From contig NC_080689.1 in the NCBI RefSeq assembly GCF_030445035.2, positions 26,379,278 through 26,443,277 on the forward strand: a stretch of 64,000 nucleotides of DNA, read 5' to 3'. Positions 56,932 to 64,000 of this stretch are shown here, in pieces. This DNA comes from Dasypus novemcinctus (taxonomy: Eukaryota; Chordata; Mammalia; Cingulata; Dasypodidae). The position numbers were made by a program, and so were the translations under genes. Position 1 is the stretch's first letter, and the number at the start of each line of letters is the position of its first letter. Below the pieces are notes generated by a model, which was given only the letters and a program-made list of their open reading frames with translations, was not told the DNA's origin and made no database searches.

Positions 56932-58556
56932 ACAAAACAGACTTTAAATGTAAAAATGTTATAAGAGATACAGAAGGTCATTATATATTAATAAAACGGA
57001 CAATTCACCACGAAGATGTAACAGTCATAAATATCTATGCACCTAACCAGGTGACCCAAAATACATGACACAAACTCTGGCAAAACTGAAGGGAGAAACA
57101 GACATCTCTACAATAATTGCTGCAGATTTCAACACCCCACTCATATCATTAGATAGAACAACTAGACAGAAGATCAACAAGGAAACAGAGAATTTGAACA
57201 ATATGATAAACGAGTTAGACCTAACAGACATATACAGAATAGAGAACATTGCATCCAAACTCTATGGATTATACATTCTTCTCAAGTGCCCATGGATCTT
57301 TCTCCAGGATAGACCACAGGTTAGGGCACAAAGCAGCTCTCAATATAAAAAATATTAAAATTATAGAAAGCACCTTCCAAGATCATAATGGAATGAAACT
57401 AGAAATCAATTAACAGGAAAAAAATAAATTCGCAAATGTCTGGAAACTGAACAACACATTCCTAAATAACCAGTGGGTCAAAGAAGAAATTACAAGTGAA
57501 ATCAGTAAATATATTGAGACAAATGAAAATGAGAACACAACATATCAAAACTGATGGGATACATGTTTTAGGAAAAACAACAACAACAAAACTTATGGGA
57601 TACAGCAAAGGCAATCTTGAGAGGAAAATTTATAGCCCTGAATGCCTATATTAAATAAGAAGAAAGAGCTAAACTCAAAGATTTAACTGAACTACTAGAA
57701 AATGAGAAAAAGAACAGCAAACCAATCCCAAAGCAAGCAGAAGGAAAGAAATAAAGATGTGAGCAGAAAAAAAAAAAAAAAAAAAAAAATTGAGAACAAA
57801 AACAATAGCAAAAATCAACAAAACCAAAAGCTGGTTCTTTGAGATCAATAAAATTGACAACCTCCTAGCTAGACTAAAAGGAAAAAAAAAAGAGAAAAGA
57901 TGCAAATAAATACAATCATAAATGAAAGGGGGGAAGTTACAACTGACCCCCCAGAAATAAAAAGAATCATAAGAGGATATTATGAGAAACCGTATGCCAA
58001 CAAATTAGACAATCTAGATGAAATGGACAAATTTCTAGAAATGCACAACCAATCTAAACTGACACTACAAGAAATACAAGAACATAACAAACCAATCACA
58101 TTTAAGGAGATTGAATTCATCATCAAAAATCTCCTAGCAATGAATAGTACAGGACCAGATGACTTCACAGGGGAATTCTACCAAGCATTTTGAAAAGAAT
58201 TAACACCAATCCTGTTTAAGCTCTTCTAAAAAATTGAAGAGGAGAGAAAATTACCCAACACATTTTACGAAGCCAATATTACCCAATACCAAAGCCAGAT
58301 AAAGATACTACAACCAAAAAAATTACAGACGAATCTCTCTACAAACATAGATGTAAAAATTCTTAACAAAATACTTGCAAATTGAATCCAACAGCTTATC
58401 AAAAGACTTATACATCACAGCCAAGTGGGTTTTACTCCTGGTACGCAAGGTTGGTTCAACATAAGAAAATCAATCAACATAATACAAGACATTAACAAAC
58501 TGAAGGATAAAACCACATGATTGACATAGAAAAGGCATTCGACAAAATCCAGCTTT

Positions 58557-58783
58557 CTTTTAAAATGTGTGCAGCACTACTCCTGGGCAGGCTGCACTTC
58601 TTTCACACGGGGCAGCTCTCCTCAAGGGGTGCATTCCCCGCGCCTAGGGCCCCTCCATTCAAGGGACACCCCCGCGTGGCAGGGTACTTGCTGTGCGCAC
58701 CAGCACTGCATGTGGGCCAGTTCATGGCTCCCATGTGGTAGGTGGACACCCCATCCGTTAGGCCGAATCCGCTTCCCTCCAGC
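58557..58783 (-). repeat. Truncated DAS-type SINE, antisense
   Basis: The tail half is missing; it starts inside the body (GTGTGCAGCACTACTCCTGG) after L1 text. CCAGC(A/T)TTCTTTT occurs before and after it, so the truncated copy was itself inserted. Confidence 0.75.
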
Positions 58784-58794
58784 ATTCTTTTTTT

Positions 58795-59208
58795 TTTTAA
58801 GATTTTTTTTTTTTTAAATAGATTTCTCTCCCCCCTGCCACTGTCTGCTCTCTGTGTCCATTTGCTACGTGCTCTTTTGTGACCGTTTCTATCCTTATCA
58901 GCGGCACTGGGAATCTGTGTTTCTTTTTGTTGCATCATCTTGCTGCATCAGCTCTCCATGTGTGTGGCGCCATTCTTGGGCAGGCTGCACTTTCTTTCAT
59001 GCTGGGCAGCTCTCCTTACAGGGTGCACTCCTTGTGTGTGGGGCTCCCCTACACGGGGGACACCCCTGCATGGCACAGCATTCCTTGCATGCATCAGCAC
59101 TGTGCATGGGCCAGGTCCACACGGGTCAAGAAGGCCCGGGGTTTGAACCACGGACCTCCCATGTGGTAGGTGGATGCCCTATCCATTGGGCCAAGTCCGC
59201 TTCCCGCT
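58795..59208 (-). repeat. DAS-type SINE, antisense (second at same site)
   Basis: Complete copy after a T-rich tail, with AGCATTCTTT before it and AGCATTCTATTT after it (59210-59221). Confidence 0.88.
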
Positions 59209-59401
59209 AGCATTCTATTTGATAAAAACACTTCAAAAGATATGAATAGAAGGGAAATTCCTCAATATCATAAAAGGCATATACAAAAAACCCACAGCCA
59301 ACATTATACTCAATGGGGAAAGGTTGAAAGCTTTCCCTTTAAGCTCAGGAACAAGACAAGGATGACAACTGTTACCACTGTTATTCAATATTACACCAGA
59401 A

Positions 59402-59805
59402 GGGCAGCAGATGTGGTTCAAGCAATTGGGCTCCCATCTACCATATAGAAGGTCCAGGGTTCAATACCCAGGGCCTCTCCTGGTGAAGGCAAGCTGGCCT
59501 GTGTGGCAAGTTGGCCCATGCGGAGTGCTGCCCTGTGCAAGAGTGCTGCCCCACACAGAAGTGCTGGCCCATGCAGAGACTTGGTGCAGCAAGATGACAC
59601 AACAAAAAGAGACACAGAGGAGAGACAGTAAGAGATGTAGCAGATCAGGGAGCTGAGGTAGTGCAAGAGAATGATCACCTCTCCCGCCTGGAAGGTCCAG
59701 GATCAGTTCCTAGAGCTGCCTAATGAGAATACAAACAGACACAGAAGAACACACAGCGAATGGACACAGAGAACGGGAGGAGAAATAAACAAATAAATCT
59801 TTTTA
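59402..59805 (+). repeat. Composite two-module SINE
   Basis: Head AGGGCAGCAGATGTGGTTCA with box B GGGTTCAATACCC (59457), a second module at about 59650-59730 (GGAGCTGAGGTAGTGCAAGA), and an (AAAT)n tail. Confidence 0.85.
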
Positions 59806-60496
59806 AAAAATTGTACTAGAAGTTCCAACTAGGGCAATTAGACAAGGAAAAAATTTTTTTAAAGGTATCCAAATAGGAAAGGAGGAAGTGACACTTTCAC
59901 TGCTTGCAGATGACATGATCTTGTACCTGAAGTATCCATGACAAAGCTACTTGGGCTAATAAATGAGTTTAGCAAAGTGGCAGAGGATATAAGATCAACA
60001 TGTAAAAATCAGTAATGTTTTTGTAGCAAATGTTTTTGAAAATTCTGAGGAGGAAATCAGGGGAAAATTTTATTTACAATAACAACAAAAAGATTCAAAT
60101 ACCTAGGAATTAATTTAACCAAAGAAGAACAGGATATATATGCAGAAAACTACAAAACAATGCTAAAAGAAATTTTAAAAGACCTAAAGAAATGGAAAGA
60201 CATTCAGTGTTCATAGATTGGAAGAATAAATATCATGAAGATGTCAATCTTGCCTGAACTGATTTATAGATTCAATGCAATTAATTAAAATCCCAAAAGC
60301 TACTTTACAGAATTAGAAAAGACAATTACCAAATTCATTTGGAAGCGAAAGTACACTTGAATAGCCAAAAGCATTCTAAAAAGGAAGAGTGACATGGGAA
60401 GAATTTCACTGCATGGTACTGACATAAAGACACATCGATCAGGTAGAAAAGAATTGAGAACCCAGAAACAAACCCTTACCTATACAGTCAATTGTG

Positions 60497-60920
60497 TTTT
60501 TTGAAAAGATTTATTTATTTATTTATTTATTTATTTATTTCTCTCCCCCCACCCCCGTTATTGCTCCCTGTGTCCATTCGCTGTGTGTTCTTCTGTGTCT
60601 GCTTCTATTCTTGTCAGTGGCCCAGGAATCTGTTTCTCTTTTTTGTTGCGTCATCTTGCTGCATCAGCTCTCTGTGTGTGCAGCACCATTCCTGGGCAGG
60701 CTGGATTTTCTTTCACACTGGACAGCTCTCCTTATGGGATGCACTCCTTGCACAAGGGGCTCCCCTACACTGGGGACACCCCTGCGTGGCATGGCACTCC
60801 TTGCACACATCAGCACTGCACGTGGGCCAGCTCCACACGGGTCAAGGAGGTCCTGGGTTTGAACTGCGGACTTCCCATGTGGTAGGTGGACGCTCTATCT
60901 GTTGAGCCAAGTCCGCTTCC
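60497..60920 (-). repeat. DAS-type SINE, antisense (first of serial pair)
   Basis: Long (TTTA)n tail at 60511-60540. Host text TCAATTGTGTTTTTT precedes it and TCAACTGTTTTTTTTT follows. Confidence 0.88.
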
Positions 60921-60929
60921 CTCAACTGT

Positions 60930-61386
60930 TTTTTTTTTTTTAAGATTTATTTTATTTTTATTCATTTCTCTCCCCTCCCCCCCTACCCAACCCCACCTTA
61001 CCCCACCCCACCCCACCCTGGTTGTCTGTTCTCTGTGTCTATTCGCTGTGTCTTGTTTCTTTGTCCGCTTCTGTTGTTGTCACCGGCATGGGAATCTGTG
61101 TTTCTTTTGGTTGCGTCATCTTGTTGTGTCAGCTCTCTGTGTGGGTGGTGCCATTCTTAGGCAGGCTGCACTTTCTTTTGTGCTGGGCGGCTCTCCTTAC
61201 GGGGCGCACTCCTTGTGCGTGGGGTTCCCCTACACGGGGGACACCCCTGCGTGGCAGGGCACTCCTTGTGCGCATCAGCACTGCGCATGGGCCAGCTCCA
61301 CACTGGTCAGGGAGGCCTGGGGTTTGAACCGCAGACCTCCCATGTGGTAGACGGACACCCTAACCACTGGGCCAAGTCCGTTTCCC
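60930..61386 (-). repeat. DAS-type SINE, antisense (second of serial pair)
   Basis: Contains a C-rich (CCCCA)n stretch at 60985-61018. It is followed by CTCAATTGGTTTTTG, a third copy of the L1 target word. Confidence 0.88.
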
Positions 61387-61502
61387 CCTCAATTGGTTTT
61401 TGAAACACCTACCACATGAATGTTAACGGCACAAAACAGTCTCTTCAACAAATGGTGCTGGAACAACTGGATATCTATATCTATGAAAGAATGAAAGAGA
61501 TG

Positions 61503-61735
61503 GGCAGAGGATATGGCTCAAGCAACTGGGCTCCCATCTACCACATAGGAGGTTCAGGGTTCCACTCCTGGGGCCTCCTGGTGAAGGCAAGCTGGCCCAC
61601 ACAGTCAGCTGGCCTGAGAAGAGAGCTGGCCCATGTGGAGTGCTGGCCTGTGCAGAGTGCTGGCCCATGCAGGGGTGCTGGCCCATGTGGAGAACTGGTA
61701 CAGCAAGATGATGTAACAAAAAGAGACACAGAGGA
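61503..61735 (+). repeat. Truncated composite SINE
   Basis: Head GGGCAGAGGATATGGCTCAA, box B-like GGGTTCCACTCC. The array-like 'gtgctggcccatg' words occur several times at 61620-61690. The tail is lost at the start of the next L1. Confidence 0.75.
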
Positions 61736-64000
61736 GGCACAAGCCACCTTGGGAGCTTTTCCGTGGCTGAAATTGAAAGCTTCACTTCCCAAAAATGGGA
61801 GAGGAAGAGACTGTTGGGCACCAACTTCAGCTACTGATGAGTAAATTCAGTGGGCTCAAGTATAATTCTGAGAAAAGCTAAAGTTTGAGCCTGTCCAAGT
61901 CAGAAAGAAGCTGGTAGCTGCCATCTTAACTCCACACCTGGCACAAGGGGAAGCGGGGTGGACTGAAAATCACAGAGATAGTAGGGACTGGCTTCTTTCC
62001 ATGTAGATCAGATTGCAGCTCTAGCCTGGGCCCCAGTGCCATCTCTGGCAGGGAAGAAGCTGCAGTACCTGCACCAGCCTCAGCGGGAAATTACTGGCCA
62101 AGCTGTGGAGGCTGGTGATTATCCTACTCAGGTGGCACGAGCTGCCCCAGGAGCTATTCTGTGGCTGGAATTGGAAGCTCCATTTCAGAAAAACAGGAGA
62201 GGAGGAGATGGTTGGCTCCTGATTTTGGATACTGATTGGAAGACTCGGCTGGCTAAGATATAACCCTGCGAACAGCTGGGGTGTGAATCTGCCCAAGTTA
62301 GAAAGAGGTGGCAAATGCCATTTTGCCTCTGTCCCCAGCCTGAGGGGAGCCCAGCTGAATGAAAATCACAGCAACGATAGTGGTTTCCTTCACCCAGATC
62401 AGCCTGCAGCCCTAGTCTAGGCTTCAGCCCCGCCTGTGGTGGGGAGGAGGCTGGCGGGCCCTGCATCAACCTATCCAAGTAACTGCAGGTAACTCTGCTG
62501 GCACAGGTGGAAAATCAGAAGTCTACTGGGGCAACTGTGGTTATCTTGGACCCGTGCTTGACAGATTGCTGCCCACACCTGCAGTTCCATCCCCACCTCA
62601 GGCAGGGGAGAAAGGACTGTGAAGCTTCATCAGTCTCTCTGGGCAACTACAGCCTAGGCTTGCGTGACTTGGATTATTCCACACAGCAGTGACTATGACT
62701 CTACCCCTGGCAAAGGAAAAAGTTGAGAGAAACTTCATTGGTCCCTGGGCAACGTGAGTCTCCACAGCTTACAGCACCAATTACATCCTTGGCTCCTTCT
62801 GCAAAACCAGCAAGGGAGAACGGGCAGGAAGCCCTAAACTAAAAAGAAAAACTGTACCCGGAATAAATACTCTAGTAAGCCAGATGCCAAGACATCAACA
62901 AAAAATTACAGTCCACACTAAGAAACAGGAAACTATGGCCCAGTTAAAGGAACAAGATAAGCCTCCAGATGATATAAAGGAGTTGAGACAACTAATCACA
63001 GATGTTCAAACAAATCTCCTTAATCAATTCAATGAACTGGCTAAAGAGATCAAAGATATTAAGAGGACACTGGATGTGCACAAAGAAGAATTTGAAAGCA
63101 TACACAGAAAAATAGCAGCTCCAATGGGAATGAAAAGTGCAATAAATGAAATTTAAAAACACTGGAATCATATAATAGCAGATTTGAGGAGGCAGAAGAA
63201 CGCACTGGTCAGCTTGAAGAAATGGCCTCTGAAAGTGAACATACAAAAGAAGAGGTGAAGAAAAGAATGGAAAAAATTGAACAAGGTCTCAGGGAACTAA
63301 ATGGTAGCAAAAGGCGTGCAAACATATGTGTCCTGGATGTCCCAGAAGGAGAAGGGAAAAGAGGTAGAAGGAATTTTTGAAGAAATGATGGTAGAAAATT
63401 TCCCAAACCTATTAAAGGACATAGATATCCATGTCCAAGAAGGACAACATACTCCCATCTGAAAAAATCTGAATAGACCAACTCCGAGACACATACTTAT
63501 CAGAATGTCAAATGCCAAAGACAAAGAGAATTCTGAGAACAGCAAGAGAAAAGCAATGTATAACATATAAGGGATACATAATAAGATTAAGTGCTGAATT
63601 CTCTTCTTGCGATGGAGGCAAGAAGACAGTAGTATGATATATTTAAGATATTATAAGAGAAAAATTTCTAGCCAAGAATCTTATCTCCAGTAAGACTGTC
63701 TTTTAAAAATGAGGGTGAGATTAGGATATTCACAGATAAACAGAAATTGAGAGACTTTCTAAGCAAGAGACCAGATTTTCAGGATATACTAATGGGTGTG
63801 CTAGAGCCTGAAAATAAAAGACAGGAGAGAAAGGCCTGGAAGAGAGTATAGAAATGAAGATTATATCAATAAAAGCAACCAAAAGTGTCAAAAGAGTAGG
63901 GAAAATGAAATATGACAGATAAAACTCAAATAGCCAGGGATAAACTTAACCAATGATGTAAAGCACTTGTATTCAGAAAATTGCAGCTCAATATTAAAAG
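61736..64000 (+). mobile_element. L1 LINE 5' end: duplicated 5' UTR module and ORF1, cut by window edge
   Basis: Two related ~398-base modules begin at about 61736 and 62134 (shared GGCAC(A/G)AGC and AGCTCCATTTC/AGCTTCACTTCC words, GGAGAGGAGGAGA / GGAGAGGAAGAGA). ORF1 opens at 62884 (MPRHQQKITVHTKKQETMAQ) with a Lys/Glu-rich coiled-coil-like run to residue ~90, then a stop at 63156. Later ORF1 text continues in other frames to about 63950. ORF2 would lie beyond the window. Confidence 0.7.

Larger units (their letters stand above)
54444..61502 (+). mobile_element. L1 LINE with 5' UTR, ORF1 and ORF2, broken and interrupted
   Basis: 5' UTR from about 54444 (GACTTCTGGGAAGATGGGGG). ORF1-like coiled-coil text at 55600-56330. 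ORF2 starts at 56656 (ATG, MEEVNSAFTVISLNMNGLNS) with QETHLRPRDTNWLK (endonuclease). The frame is broken by a 38-bp duplication at 56856-56931 and by further stops; reverse transcriptase and C-terminal text run to 61502. SINEs are inserted at 58557, 58795, 59402, 60497 and 60930. It is in the first intron of the window relative to DHX57, opposite strand. Confidence 0.78.

Overview
The window looks like nuclear DNA of a xenarthran mammal, most likely an armadillo (Dasypus). The main reason is the very large number of tRNA-headed SINEs whose sequence matches what I know as the DAS-SINE type, plus an L1-like 3' end that I associate with xenarthrans. There is no bacterial, plasmid or phage content and no CRISPR array.

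One protein-coding gene is present: the 3' half of DHX57, a DEAH-box RNA helicase, on the minus strand. Nine coding exons lie at 53821-54021, 52449-52725, 46458-46553, 46202-46285, 43575-43709, 42830-42904, 36957-37091, 31966-32166 and 17702-17845. All eight internal introns are GT-AG, the reading phase is continuous, and together the exons encode about 448 C-terminal residues, from helicase motif VI through the HA2/ratchet region and OB-fold to the natural stop. The 5' half lies beyond position 64000. The 3' UTR runs down from 17701 and its end is not certain. Nothing in 1-15000 looks like a host exon.

Layout. 1-1070: 5' end of a minus-strand betaretrovirus-like endogenous provirus (gag start, primer-binding site, LTR), cut by the window edge. 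1200-10245: broken L1 copies in both orientations carrying many SINEs, a ~0.76 kb L1-like 3' element and a retrotransposed 28S rRNA fragment. 10246-17700: mostly unique downstream DNA with a few SINEs, a MER5-type fossil and a solo LTR. 17846-31965: last DHX57 intron, largely filled by one nearly full-length antisense L1 (about 19095-29500) that later received a solo LTR, a CRIPT processed pseudogene, several SINEs and another LTR. 32250-46200: smaller introns with an L2, DNA-transposon fossils, SINEs, solo LTRs and an LTR-like 80-bp tandem array. 47370-52075: a sense L1 with two SINEs and a TA-flanked DNA transposon. 54440-61500 and 61736-64000: two further sense L1 copies that include their 5' UTRs.

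The genes do not form an operon or a linked system. The window is a single housekeeping-type helicase gene in a repeat-rich region, and most of the open reading frames are translations of SINEs and L1s. I did not find a convincing new biological system. The observations most worth checking are the provirus, the retrotransposed rRNA and CRIPT copies, the repeat arrays inside one SINE subfamily, the repeated 5' UTR module of the last L1, and repeats lying very close to DHX57 splice sites.
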